DNA of 7,954 nt, from positions 1-7,954 of the forward strand of contig JAOZUU010000111.1 in NCBI GenBank assembly GCA_029938515.1, written 5' to 3'. Source of the DNA: Desulfobacterales bacterium (GTDB taxonomy: Bacteria; Desulfobacterota; Desulfobacteria; Desulfobacterales; QNYZ01). A program made the position numbers and the translations under genes. Below the pieces are notes generated by a model. It did no database searches. It saw nothing but the letters and a program-made list of their open reading frames with translations, and was not told where the DNA came from. Shown here in pieces: positions 1 to 6,354 of the stretch (position 1 is its first letter; every line of letters begins with the position of its first letter).

Positions 1-317
1 TGCGTTTGATCATTAACGACCTCAACGGAGATGGCCAAAACGAGTTGGTGACAGTGAAGAACAAGGACATTGCCGGTAAACATCTCGAACGTTTTCGGAA
101 GTTTTCGAAAGCTAAAATTGTCGGTCTGACCTGGGATGGGGCCGGAATAGCTGAAGCGTGGCAAACGCGGGAACTGTCCGGCCGGGTGGCTGATTTTGCC
201 GTTGCCGACCTGGAAGGGGATGGCCGGCAGGACCTGGTGGTGGTCGTCGTTTCCAAGGAGGGGAGCTTGATCGGTACGAAACCGAAAGTGAATATTATTG
301 CTTACCCCTTAAAGTGA
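1..317 (+). CDS. FG-GAP/VCBS repeat protein, C-terminal end (5'-partial)
   Basis: The frame is open from the window edge (first whole codon at 3) to the TGA at 315-317, so only the last ~104 residues are visible and the true start lies outside. Two acidic loops are present, DLNGDGQNEL near the beginning and DLEGDGRQDL about 60 residues later. This D-x-(N/E)-x-D-G-x-x-(E/D)-L signature is the Ca-binding loop of FG-GAP/VCBS repeats, which form blades of beta-propellers in exported or surface proteins. The visible part is therefore probably the last one or two blades. No anchor or sorting signal follows the repeats; the protein ends in a short beta-strand-like segment, NIIAYPLK. The N-terminal domain, export signal and function cannot be judged from here. 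The 3' end overlaps the convergent isomerase gene by 9 bp. Confidence 0.75.
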   Translation, partial: RLIINDLNGDGQNELVTVKNKDIAGKHLERFRKFSKAKIVGLTWDGAGIAEAWQTRELSGRVADFAVADLEGDGRQDLVVVVVSKEGSLIGTKPKVNIIAYPLK

Positions 318-1295
318 CTTTTCGATTTTTGCCTCTTTTTTTAACTTTTCAATATACACTTTAATCGATTCGCTTGTTTTTTGTTGTTTTAACTGCGTGC
401 CGATTTGATCCTTCACTTCTTCGTAGGGAATGGTACGCGCCGCCTTTTTTCCCGTGACCATGATTAAATGGTAGCCGAATCGGGTTTTTACAATATCACT
501 TATCTGACCTGGTTCCAGGCCAAAGGCCGCATCTTCAAAGGGCTTCACCATCTGACCCCGGCCAAAATATCCGAGGTCTCCCCCGTTTTTGCCGCTCGGT
601 CCTTCCGAGTACTTTTTGGCAAGATCCGCAAAATCTTCTCCCGCTTTAGCCTGTTGTTGGGCCTCTTTAATTTTTTCAAGGGCTTTTTCCTGCTGGGTCT
701 TATCGTCCTTGGGATCCGATTTGATCAGGATATGACGGGCCTCGATTTGTTCGGGTTGTTCGAAAAAATTGGGGTTTGAATCATAAAAACCACGGCGGTC
801 ATCATCGGAAATTTCTATTTTGGACATCACCTGCTTTTCGATGAGCTCCTGGATGGCCAGCCCCTTCATCGTTTTTTCTTTAAGATCGGTTTCGGAAACA
901 TTCAACTCCTTGAGTGCTTTTTCATACGCTTCCGCAGACGGAAAACGAGCCCTGAATTTTGCGAGATGGTCAGCAACCGACGTGTCGGTTATCTGGATAT
1001 TTTGTTTTTGGCTTTCCTGGAGAAGAATTTCCATATCAATGAGTTGATCCAAATTTTTCTGGTCCATTTCTTCGGTGGCAACATCCGCCACGGGTTGTCC
1101 TTGCGCAGCCATTCGATTTTTGGCACGGGTCACTTCATTCTCCAGCTCCTGACGCGTAATAACGGTACCATTAACAACAGCGACTTGATCTTTTGCAGTA
1201 TCAGCACCCTGCACCGCGCTTAATCCGGTTAGGATGACCAGGCTGATTGCGATCGCCTGAATAAGCCAAAATCTTTGCATAGATGATAATTTCAT
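309..1295 (-). CDS. Exported parvulin-type peptidyl-prolyl cis-trans isomerase (SurA/PrsA-like)
   Basis: 328 residues. The N-terminus is a signal peptide: basic MKLSSMQR, hydrophobic core to about residue 27, likely cleavage after AVQG-A near 30-31. Residues ~37-165 match the helical SurA_N-type chaperone region, opening with VAVVNGTVITRQELENEV. A PpiC/parvulin rotamase domain spans ~183-283: ARHILIK at 186-192, then FADLAKKYSEGPSGKNGGDLGYFGRGQMV, then the closing FGYHLIMVTGKK. A charged helical tail follows. Proteins of this kind isomerise prolyl bonds and chaperone secreted or outer-membrane proteins in the periplasm. With one parvulin domain it resembles PrsA/PpiC-type proteins more than two-domain E. 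coli SurA. The ATG at 1295 is preceded by AAAGGA (1303-1308, minus strand) at 7 nt, which supports this start. The lack of a lipobox cysteine suggests a soluble periplasmic form. The gene is divergent from the ligase gene and convergent with the VCBS gene. Confidence 0.93.
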   Translation of the reverse strand: MKLSSMQRFWLIQAIAISLVILTGLSAVQGADTAKDQVAVVNGTVITRQELENEVTRAKNRMAAQGQPVADVATEEMDQKNLDQLIDMEILLQESQKQNIQITDTSVADHLAKFRARFPSAEAYEKALKELNVSETDLKEKTMKGLAIQELIEKQVMSKIEISDDDRRGFYDSNPNFFEQPEQIEARHILIKSDPKDDKTQQEKALEKIKEAQQQAKAGEDFADLAKKYSEGPSGKNGGDLGYFGRGQMVKPFEDAAFGLEPGQISDIVKTRFGYHLIMVTGKKAARTIPYEEVKDQIGTQLKQQKTSESIKVYIEKLKKEAKIEKSL

Positions 1296-1302
1296 TACAT
1301 AA

Positions 1303-1308
1303 TCCTTT
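1303..1308 (-). promoter_or_regulatory. Ribosome-binding site of the parvulin gene
   Basis: Reads AAAGGA on the minus strand, 7 nt upstream of the ATG at 1295. It decides between this start and the internal Met6 and keeps the basic n-region of the signal peptide. Confidence 0.7.
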
Positions 1309-1340
1309 GTTATTTAAAGTGATTCACCCCTTTTAAGCCA

Positions 1341-1358
1341 CGCGGCTTTCCGGCCGCG
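1341..1358. other. Small GC-rich inverted repeat in the divergent intergenic region
   Basis: CGCGGC (1341-1346) and GCCGCG (1353-1358) pair perfectly around a 6-nt loop. If the parvulin transcript begins near the TATGAT-like box at 1382-1387 (minus strand), this hairpin would lie in its leader. No T-run follows, so it is not a typical intrinsic terminator. A regulatory role is only a guess. Confidence 0.25.
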
Positions 1359-1482
1359 CAGCAGACAATGTGCGGGAAGCTATCATACGAGAATTGCGAA
1401 GTAAACTGGTTTAAGGGCCTCGAAAAAAAAATAAATGCTCCGCCACGGTGGACTTGTCTTTTGGTTCACTTCTCACCATCCG

Positions 1483-1511
1483 TTGACACCTGTCGATTTA
1501 GTCAGTATGCA
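1483..1511 (+). promoter_or_regulatory. Candidate sigma-70 promoter of the acyl-CoA ligase gene
   Basis: A consensus -35 box TTGACA (1483-1488) is followed after exactly 17 nt by TATGCA (1506-1511), a weak -10 box. Transcription would begin near 1518, giving a leader of roughly 28 nt that includes the AAAAGGAG ribosome-binding site. Its position also argues that the in-frame ATG at 1435, upstream of this promoter, is not the translation start. Confidence 0.45.
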
Positions 1512-1530
1512 ACATAGCTTGTTTCGTAAC

Positions 1531-1538
1531 AAAAGGAG
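1531..1538 (+). promoter_or_regulatory. Ribosome-binding site fixing the ligase start
   Basis: AAAAGGAG lies 7 nt before the ATG at 1546. The longer in-frame option at 1435 has only A-rich sequence before it and no Shine-Dalgarno match, so 1546 is the better start. Confidence 0.8.
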
Positions 1539-1545
1539 ATCAACG

Positions 1546-3396
1546 ATGGCAAAGGATTTTCAATGGGTTAAAACTGAAATTGATGTCACCGAACGGGAAG
1601 ATGGTAATCTGATTATACGAAATAAAGCACCTTTGGCTGATTACCCGGCCAATCTGGGCATCTGGCTGCACCGGAATGCCCAAAAATTACCGGATAAATT
1701 TTTCTTAAAACAACGGAACGGTGAAGGCGAATGGGCCGGCCTGACCTATGCCGAAACCCTGGCAATCGTTAATCGTATCAGCAACGGGCTGGTAGCGATG
1801 GGGTTGGAAGCCGGTCGCCCGGTCGCCGTTCTCTCTGAAAACAGTATCAACATGGCCCTGATCCAGATGGCTGCCATGCAGATCGGCCTGCCCGTTGTGC
1901 CCATCAGCTTTGCGTACTCGGTACGTTCTCAAACCGGCTTACACATCAAGCATATTCTGGATGTTATCCATGCCTCTATCCTGGTGATGTCCGACGCTGA
2001 TTTGCACATGCCTAAAATCAATCAGTGGGACCTGGGTGACTTGCAGCTTTTCGCCTTCACGAACAGTGAGAAACACGATAATGTTCGACCTTTTGAAGAC
2101 CTGTTCGCCAATGAAAATACACTCTCTTCCGATGCCGGGGCCCGTTTTGACGCCGTCACGCCTGGTACACTAGCAAAGATTCAATTTACTTCCGGATCCA
2201 CCAATCTGCCCAAAGGGGTCCTGGTGACTCACGGAATGCAGGTCACCAACCAGGTGGGGATCCATCAGATGTGGCCTTTTTTAAACAGTGACGATGTGAT
2301 CGTCGACTGGCTGCCCTGGAATCATACCTTTGGCGGCAACTTTGTCTTTAATATGATGCTGATGCACGGCGGCACCTTTGTTATTGACAATGGCAACCCC
2401 ACGCCGATGGGGCTACCGGATACCATTAATAATATCAAAGATGTCTCGCCGACCCTTTACTTTGGCGTACCCCGCAGCTATATCGCCCTTTTTGCCAGGA
2501 TGAGGGAGGACGAAACCTTAAAGCAGGCATTTTTTAAAAACCTGAAGTTTATTTTCACAGCGGCCGCCGCTCTGGACCAGACCACCTTCGAGGGGATGAA
2601 GCAAATGAGCACTGAAGTGCGCGGCGAGACGGTACCGTTTTTCTCGGCTTGGGGCTGCACCGAAACCGCGCCCGATGCCACCTTGATTTATTGGGAAATT
2701 GACGACGCCCGCGTAATCGGATTGCCCATCCCCGGTGTCAGTATCAAACTGGCCTCTGATCCGTCCGGCAAAATGGAGCTGCGGGTAAAAGGACCCAACG
2801 TCACTCGCGGTTATTACAACAACCCCGGCGCCAGTGCCGAGGTTTTGGATAACGAAAATTATTACTGCAGCCAGGATGCCGGTAAATTCCTCGATCCCAG
2901 CCGGCCGGAATCCGGCCTTATCTTTGATGGCCGTACCACTGAAGATTTCAAGCTGTCCAGCGGGTCGTGGGTATACAACAGTGCCATCCGCAACAGCATT
3001 AACAACCTCGGACAGCCCTTCATGCTGGAGGTGGTGATTGCCGCACCCAGCCGCGATTACCTGACGGCAATGGTTTTCCCCAACGTGCCAGTTTTACGCG
3101 GAAGATTCAAAGAAGTCGGGGAGACCCATTCCGAGGACACCGAATTTCTGCAAGACGATGGGGTAGTGAACTTTTTCCGGGATATTTTTAAACGACATAA
3201 TACCGCCTATTCCAGCAATAACGCCCGCATCGAACGGTTCAGCCTGCTTGTAGAGCCGCCGCTGATTGACAAAAACGAAACCACGGATAAGGGCTACATC
3301 AACCAGAGCGCCGTGCTCAGCAATCGAGCCGGGATCGTTGACACTCTTTACAGCGACCCTCCACCTGCCGGGGTGATTGTGGTTGAAACGAAATAG
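1546..3396 (+). CDS. AMP-forming acyl-CoA ligase, feruloyl-CoA synthase (Fcs) type
   Basis: 616 residues from the start at 1546, the usual length for feruloyl-CoA synthases. ANL-superfamily motifs occur in order: P-loop A3 FTSGSTNLPKGV (214-225), A5 WGCTETAP (369-376), A7 YCSQDAGKF (440-448), A8 FDGRTTEDFKL (460-470), and a probable A10 lysine, K582 in TDKGYIN. DWLPWNHTFGGN (254-265) and SGLIFDGRTTEDFKL are hallmarks I associate with the Fcs branch, which converts ferulate, caffeate or coumarate plus ATP and CoA to the CoA thioester, AMP and PPi in the cytoplasm. The classic partners (enoyl-CoA hydratase/lyase, vanillin dehydrogenase) are not in this window, so the substrate is uncertain; another arylpropenoate or a different acyl acid is possible. 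The gene is probably monocistronic: its upstream neighbour is divergent and the downstream DUF362 gene is convergent 65 bp away. No frameshift or missing catalytic motif is seen. Confidence 0.88.
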   Translation: MAKDFQWVKTEIDVTEREDGNLIIRNKAPLADYPANLGIWLHRNAQKLPDKFFLKQRNGEGEWAGLTYAETLAIVNRISNGLVAMGLEAGRPVAVLSENSINMALIQMAAMQIGLPVVPISFAYSVRSQTGLHIKHILDVIHASILVMSDADLHMPKINQWDLGDLQLFAFTNSEKHDNVRPFEDLFANENTLSSDAGARFDAVTPGTLAKIQFTSGSTNLPKGVLVTHGMQVTNQVGIHQMWPFLNSDDVIVDWLPWNHTFGGNFVFNMMLMHGGTFVIDNGNPTPMGLPDTINNIKDVSPTLYFGVPRSYIALFARMREDETLKQAFFKNLKFIFTAAAALDQTTFEGMKQMSTEVRGETVPFFSAWGCTETAPDATLIYWEIDDARVIGLPIPGVSIKLASDPSGKMELRVKGPNVTRGYYNNPGASAEVLDNENYYCSQDAGKFLDPSRPESGLIFDGRTTEDFKLSSGSWVYNSAIRNSINNLGQPFMLEVVIAAPSRDYLTAMVFPNVPVLRGRFKEVGETHSEDTEFLQDDGVVNFFRDIFKRHNTAYSSNNARIERFSLLVEPPLIDKNETTDKGYINQSAVLSNRAGIVDTLYSDPPPAGVIVVETK

Positions 3397-3461
3397 TCAT
3401 TTTTTAGCCGGTCAAAGAAAAATAGTTCTGGACTTGAGAAGATGTTCCCTCTTCGACTTTA

Positions 3462-4799
3462 TCAGGGGGCCACGACCCTAAAAAATGCCTCATCAAACTC
3501 CGTTTTGCCTTCGTAACGGCGCATGAACATTCCCGGCAGGCGGTCGTAGTGTTCAAACAGGGATGGGTCTACATCAATGCCCGATCGTTGCAGGGCATCG
3601 ACAATATCGGTAATTTTAGGCGGGCATCCCTTGATGGCGATCATCTCATTGATATCGGGGTGATCTTTGTTCAATTTCGACATGCACTTTCCCAGCAGGA
3701 TCGTTTTTTTCTTTCCCGGCGTTGGAACCATTATCTTGCCGGTCAGTACTTCCACATCTTCCCAGGGATCTCCTTTCCAGGCTGCACGAATGGCCGCAAG
3801 AATCAATCCGTTTAAATAGGAACAATAAGTACACAAGCTCAAGTCATACTTGGGGTAGGATACACCCTGGATGCCGGTTTTAACCAACGGGAGGGGCAGG
3901 GCCTCGTTACGGTCATTTTCGCCCCACTCGAATTCATATTTATGGGGAGTCGCTACTTCCTCGATGGATTTGCCGACCCGGTTCACATCCGACAGATCAA
4001 TGGGACGGTTGTGATTTCGGGCCGCATGGGCGAGGTGCGGCACGCCGGCAGGATCTTGACCGAGGAGCGTGGCGCCCACCAGGTCTGCGGACAGGATATC
4101 GGCGGATGCCACCAGTAAATTACTTCTTCGGACGTGACCATCAAAGGCCGGGCCCCGCTCCAGGGTATAGATGCCGTCGATAAGCGTAAAAATGGGCGGG
4201 AGCCGGTCGGCAAGCCGGGAAACCATGAAATGCAGATCACGGACCGGATCGGCACTATGGCATTTTTTCCGGGAGGGGATGTCGATCAGGCCTTTCAGAT
4301 TTTTTATTCCCAGGCTCACCACGGTCTGGTTGTGGGTCTTTAAGACCGGCAGGTCGACGATGAAATCACTTTCCAGCGCATCCACATTGAATTTCAGGTC
4401 TATATCGTCTCCCAGGTCGACTTTTCGAAATGGCCGTTCCAATACGTTGATGGTTTTAACCCCGTATCGTTTTTGCAACGTATCGTATCCGAGGGTCTGG
4501 TAGGCATGGCGCTGGGTCCGGGTATCCTTGGGATCCATGACCACGGTGCCTTCGCCAATGGTGATGTCGTCGATCCCGTGGTCCTTGAGCAGCGCCACGG
4601 TATCTTCCACCACCCGGGACGTGGTGATCATGCCCCACTTCGGAAAGGCCACCGCCCGGGTCCAGAAGACGATATTCGGTTTGATGAAGATCTTGCCGTC
4701 GCGGGGCAATTTAGCAAACCCCTCACAAAGTTCGATCGCACGCTGAACCGATTCGAACGGTTTCTTATATGGGACGATGGAAACGATAAGACTGGTCAT
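3462..4799 (-). CDS. DUF362 domain protein with C-terminal cysteine cluster
   Basis: 445 residues, no signal peptide or membrane segment, likely cytoplasmic. DUF362 features: IFIKPNIVFW (37-46), an early-domain IGEGTVVMDP (81-90), LPVLKTHNQTVVSLGIKNLKG (150-170), IDGIYTLERGPAFDG (207-221) and SADILSADLVGATLLGQDP (232-250). DUF362 proteins are often fused to ferredoxin domains, but here no 2[4Fe-4S] motif exists. Instead the last third has C323-x2-C326, C372 and C392 (in KGCPP), four cysteines that could bind one Fe-S cluster or another metal. The molecular function of the family is not established, and I infer none. The ATG at 4799 is preceded by AACAGGTG with a short spacer of about 4 nt. 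The gene is convergent with the ligase, and nothing on the same strand immediately upstream suggests an operon. The reading frame is intact. Confidence 0.87.
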   Translation of the reverse strand: MTSLIVSIVPYKKPFESVQRAIELCEGFAKLPRDGKIFIKPNIVFWTRAVAFPKWGMITTSRVVEDTVALLKDHGIDDITIGEGTVVMDPKDTRTQRHAYQTLGYDTLQKRYGVKTINVLERPFRKVDLGDDIDLKFNVDALESDFIVDLPVLKTHNQTVVSLGIKNLKGLIDIPSRKKCHSADPVRDLHFMVSRLADRLPPIFTLIDGIYTLERGPAFDGHVRRSNLLVASADILSADLVGATLLGQDPAGVPHLAHAARNHNRPIDLSDVNRVGKSIEEVATPHKYEFEWGENDRNEALPLPLVKTGIQGVSYPKYDLSLCTYCSYLNGLILAAIRAAWKGDPWEDVEVLTGKIMVPTPGKKKTILLGKCMSKLNKDHPDINEMIAIKGCPPKITDIVDALQRSGIDVDPSLFEHYDRLPGMFMRRYEGKTEFDEAFFRVVAP

Positions 4800-4858
4800 A
4801 TTTCACCTGTTCCGAAAAACGTTGATCGCACTCAGAGAGGTTTTTAAGCTATTTTATC

Positions 4859-4886
4859 GGCAATGTCAAATACTTAGGATTCTCGC
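4859..4886 (+). repeat. Left terminal inverted repeat
   Basis: 28 nt beginning GGCAATGT and ending TTAGGATTCTCGC. It is the reverse-complement partner of 5401-5427. It lies 59 nt upstream of the DUF362 start codon, so the insertion is also close to that gene's promoter region. Confidence 0.75.
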
Positions 4887-4951
4887 AAAAATAAATAAGC
4901 AATTTTAGGCATTGAGGCGCCCGTCCGGCAAGACGCGGAAATGCAGCAATA

Positions 4952-5140
4952 TCATGTATATTCCGAGCTTTCGCAACGCAGCCAGACGGGATGGATCGGC
5001 GCATAAAATGTGAAGCTCTTTTTGTGCGAGCCCTTAACGTGGCTGACCCGAGAACTCACCTGCTCAGGACTCATCCCCAGGGCTTTTAATCCCAGGGCTA
5101 TTGTTTTAGATAGCTTGACAATCAGATCGGTATCCGGTAT
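4952..5140 (-). pseudogene. Coding-like C-terminal gene fragment inside the inverted-repeat element
   Basis: An open minus-strand frame of 62 residues, bounded upstream by a stop (5141-5143) and ending at TGA (4952-4954). The composition looks like a real protein: a helical start DTDLIVKLSKTIALGLKALG, then MSPEQVSSRVSHVKG, then SFTFYAPIHPVWLRCE. There is no start codon with a ribosome-binding site; the only ATG is internal (Met23). Upstream on the same strand protein-like stretches continue in shifted frames, for example ELASANNKTKYRIP, so the original gene was probably longer and has acquired frameshifts. Given its place between inverted repeats it may be the end of a transposase or of a passenger gene. 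I do not recognise the family. Confidence 0.35.
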
Positions 5141-5344
5141 TTAGTTTTATTATTGGCAGAGGCCAGCTCGGGGCTATTGCCGCACCATTAAAGGCACAAT
5201 ATGTTGTTGTTTATCCCCAATCATTACACAAATCTATTTGACCTGATTTTTAAATTTGATCCACTTTTAAAAAGCGAATACTTGTCAAAAAATAGTTTTA
5301 GCAGTTTTGTTATGATGTGTGGTGAGAAGTTTCACGATGTTACT

Positions 5345-5374
5345 TTGATTTGTTGTCAACGATGAGCTTAGAAT
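5345..5374 (+). promoter_or_regulatory. Candidate promoter at the inner right end of the element, facing the Cys-rich gene
   Basis: TTGATT (5345-5350), 18 nt, then TAGAAT (5369-5374), which match sigma-70 -35 and -10 boxes at 4 of 6 and 5 of 6 positions. Transcription would run through the right inverted repeat into the gene starting at 5446/5452, giving a leader of about 65-70 nt. The sequence around is AT-rich, so chance matches are likely. Confidence 0.3.
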
Positions 5375-5400
5375 AGTATCAAAATTGTTTTTTAATCGAG

Positions 5401-5427
5401 GCGAGAATCCTAAACTTGAACATTGCC
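5401..5427 (-). repeat. Right terminal inverted repeat
   Basis: 27 nt. Its reverse complement begins GGCAATGT and ends TTAGGATTCTCGC, matching the left arm at 4859-4886 except for a short variable centre. It ends 8 nt before the GAAAGGA ribosome-binding site of the next gene. Confidence 0.75.
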
Positions 5428-5435
5428 TTTTTATT

Positions 5436-5442
5436 GAAAGGA
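5436..5442 (+). promoter_or_regulatory. Ribosome-binding site of the Cys-rich gene (start ambiguous)
   Basis: GAAAGGA sits 3 nt before the ATG at 5446 and 9 nt before the in-frame ATG at 5452. The second spacing is nearer the norm, favouring 5452. Both starts keep the signal peptide. Confidence 0.6.
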
Positions 5443-5445
5443 TAA

Positions 5446-5940
5446 ATGGTTATGGGCATGCCCTTAAAAGTCTTCTTTTTGGTAACAGTTTTTCTTGTCA
5501 ACTTCGCCCCGGATAGCTCTTTTGCAGATGATGATGGCCTTCTTATATTAGTTGTACCGGGTATCGCTGGCCATGCTAAAAGATATCACGACTGTCTGGG
5601 TGAAGCGGAATTATTGTGTGGTGAACGTTTTGACTACTGCATGATGACTGTAGAAGAAAAAATAAGCTACCGTTTACAACTTTGTTACGAAAGAAAAGTG
5701 TCATGTTACAACGCTTGTGATAACGATTATCAAGAATGCTGTGACAAGAGCGGGTTGCAAGAGTGCCCCAAAGCATGTCGCATACAAAAAAGAGCTTGCT
5801 ATGCTGAATGTGATGAGGAAGGTACTCAATGCACTTTGAACGCCATACACGGAGACTATGAAAAACCTGTAGAAAGCAAGTGTAGAAATGATTGGACGGA
5901 TTGCTTGGAGAGAATGAAAAAAATTTGTGACGATTTATAA
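5446..5940 (+). CDS. Small exported cysteine-rich protein of unknown family
   Basis: Up to 164 residues. A signal peptide is clear: short basic start, hydrophobic FFLVTVFLVNF, likely cleavage at SFA-DDD near residue 27. The mature part holds 16 cysteines at 50, 58, 65, 80, 87, 91, 98, 99, 107, 111, 118, 122, 129, 146, 153 and 161. Spacing is strikingly regular: C-x3-C-x6-C occurs at 87-98, 107-118 and 118-129, and most other gaps are x6 or x7. That suits amphipathic helices with cysteines on one face, locked by disulfides in the periplasm or outside the cell. There is no CxxCH haem motif and no ferredoxin motif. Three in-frame ATGs (5446, 5452, 5458) follow GAAAGGA (5436-5442); 5452, at 9 nt, fits better than 5446 at 3 nt, so the protein may be 162 residues. 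It stands alone, immediately downstream of the inverted-repeat element. I do not recognise a homologue, and the function is unknown. Confidence 0.75.
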   Translation: MVMGMPLKVFFLVTVFLVNFAPDSSFADDDGLLILVVPGIAGHAKRYHDCLGEAELLCGERFDYCMMTVEEKISYRLQLCYERKVSCYNACDNDYQECCDKSGLQECPKACRIQKRACYAECDEEGTQCTLNAIHGDYEKPVESKCRNDWTDCLERMKKICDDL

Positions 5941-5992
5941 GAACGCTATAAAGTATATTAGGTCTCCCCCAGGGCTTGCGTAAAAAATAACT

Positions 5993-6268
5993 TCACATTT
6001 CAAAGCCAATGCAACACGCTATGGCATAAATTTTTCCATCCTCACCCGGGTCACCCTCAACAGGAAACGCAGCATCATCTCCGTAAAATCTGGCATACCG
6101 CTCTTTTATCTCATCATTTGTAAAATATATCCTACTGAATCGTTTTATAATATTAACAAATACATCCGTTCCTACATCCTTAAACGGGAAACCATCCAGA
6201 GCGGTTCTTGTCATCACGTGATACACGGCCTTTTGTTCAGAGTTCACCATTCTCGAAATCCGTGGCAT
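5993..6268 (-). pseudogene. Remnant of a RAYT / IS200-like (Y1_Tnp) transposase, internally deleted
   Basis: 91 residues. The N-terminus MPRISRMV...AVYHVMTRTALDGFPF is typical of REP-associated tyrosine transposases (Y1 HUH family), and the start is convincing, with a G-rich AGGGGG upstream on the minus strand. After IIKRFSRIYF (about residue 49) the sequence jumps to TNDEIKERYARFYGDDAAF, which in full-length relatives, as I recall them, lies beyond the GNHFHLLV block. The His-hydrophobic-His metal site is therefore missing, and no catalytic tyrosine region follows. After residue ~68 the sequence (EGDPGEDGKIYAIACCIGFEM) no longer resembles the family. At 91 residues against roughly 200-300 for relatives, it cannot be an active nuclease. 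A full-length relative elsewhere in the genome is plausible. No flanking REP hairpins were recognised. Confidence 0.7.
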
Positions 6269-6354
6269 CTTTACGCCCCCTTCTTCCCTCCAGTTTTAAG
6301 CATAGCTTACCCTTTTTACTTTTCTTTCTCCTTTTTATTTTTATTTTGACAAAA

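Larger units (their letters stand above)
4858..5428. mobile_element. 571-bp inverted-repeat-bounded element, non-autonomous or decayed IS (MITE-like)
   Basis: The two ends are inverted repeats: left arm 4859-4886, right arm 5401-5427. Read inward they share GGCAATGT at the outside and TTAGGATTCTCGC on the inside, with a 6-7 nt divergent middle. The similarity goes on weakly inward: CAATTTT recurs in both arms exactly 13 nt past TCTCGC. Just outside, TTTTAT occurs at 4852-4857 and at 5429-5434, a possible 6-bp target-site duplication, although the AT-rich context makes chance likely. There is no long ORF inside, only a minus-strand coding-like fragment. The simplest reading is an IS element that has lost most of its transposase, or a MITE-like derivative moved in trans. 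The IS family is not assigned. This accounts for the roughly 650-bp gap between the DUF362 gene and the Cys-rich gene. Confidence 0.6.

Noticed and set aside
468..1223. Plus-strand ORFs opposite the parvulin gene
   Set aside because: They lie antisense to a well-supported gene, have no recognisable motifs and overlap one another; they are composition shadows.
1435..1545. In-frame 37-codon N-terminal extension of the ligase from an upstream ATG
   Set aside because: No ribosome-binding site precedes 1435, a TTGACA promoter lies inside the extension, and a strong AAAAGGAG sits at the right distance before 1546, where the family-like N-terminus begins.
3397..3461. Possible terminator between the convergent ligase and DUF362 genes
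   Set aside because: The only stem seen is five base pairs (GAAGA/TCTTC at 3438-3454) with no adjoining T-run, too weak to call.
4134..4847. Plus-strand ORFs opposite the DUF362 gene, including one of 124 codons
   Set aside because: Antisense to a confident DUF362 frame, without ribosome-binding sites or domain-like sequence.
5076..5099. Short direct repeat CCCAGGGCT at 5076-5084 and 5091-5099, with a third copy near 5968
   Set aside because: Nine bases in two or three copies, irregularly spaced overall and partly inside a coding-like fragment; no sign of a CRISPR or satellite array.
5282..5316. TTGTCA (5282-5287) and TATGAT (5311-5316) as a promoter
   Set aside because: The spacer is 23 nt, too long for sigma-70; the TTGATT-18-TAGAAT pair downstream fits better.
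6208..6354. Upstream part of a plus-strand ORF ending at 6483
   Set aside because: It is antisense to the transposase remnant and reads as pyrimidine-tract Leu/Phe/Ser runs; only the part after 6355 looks even weakly protein-like.
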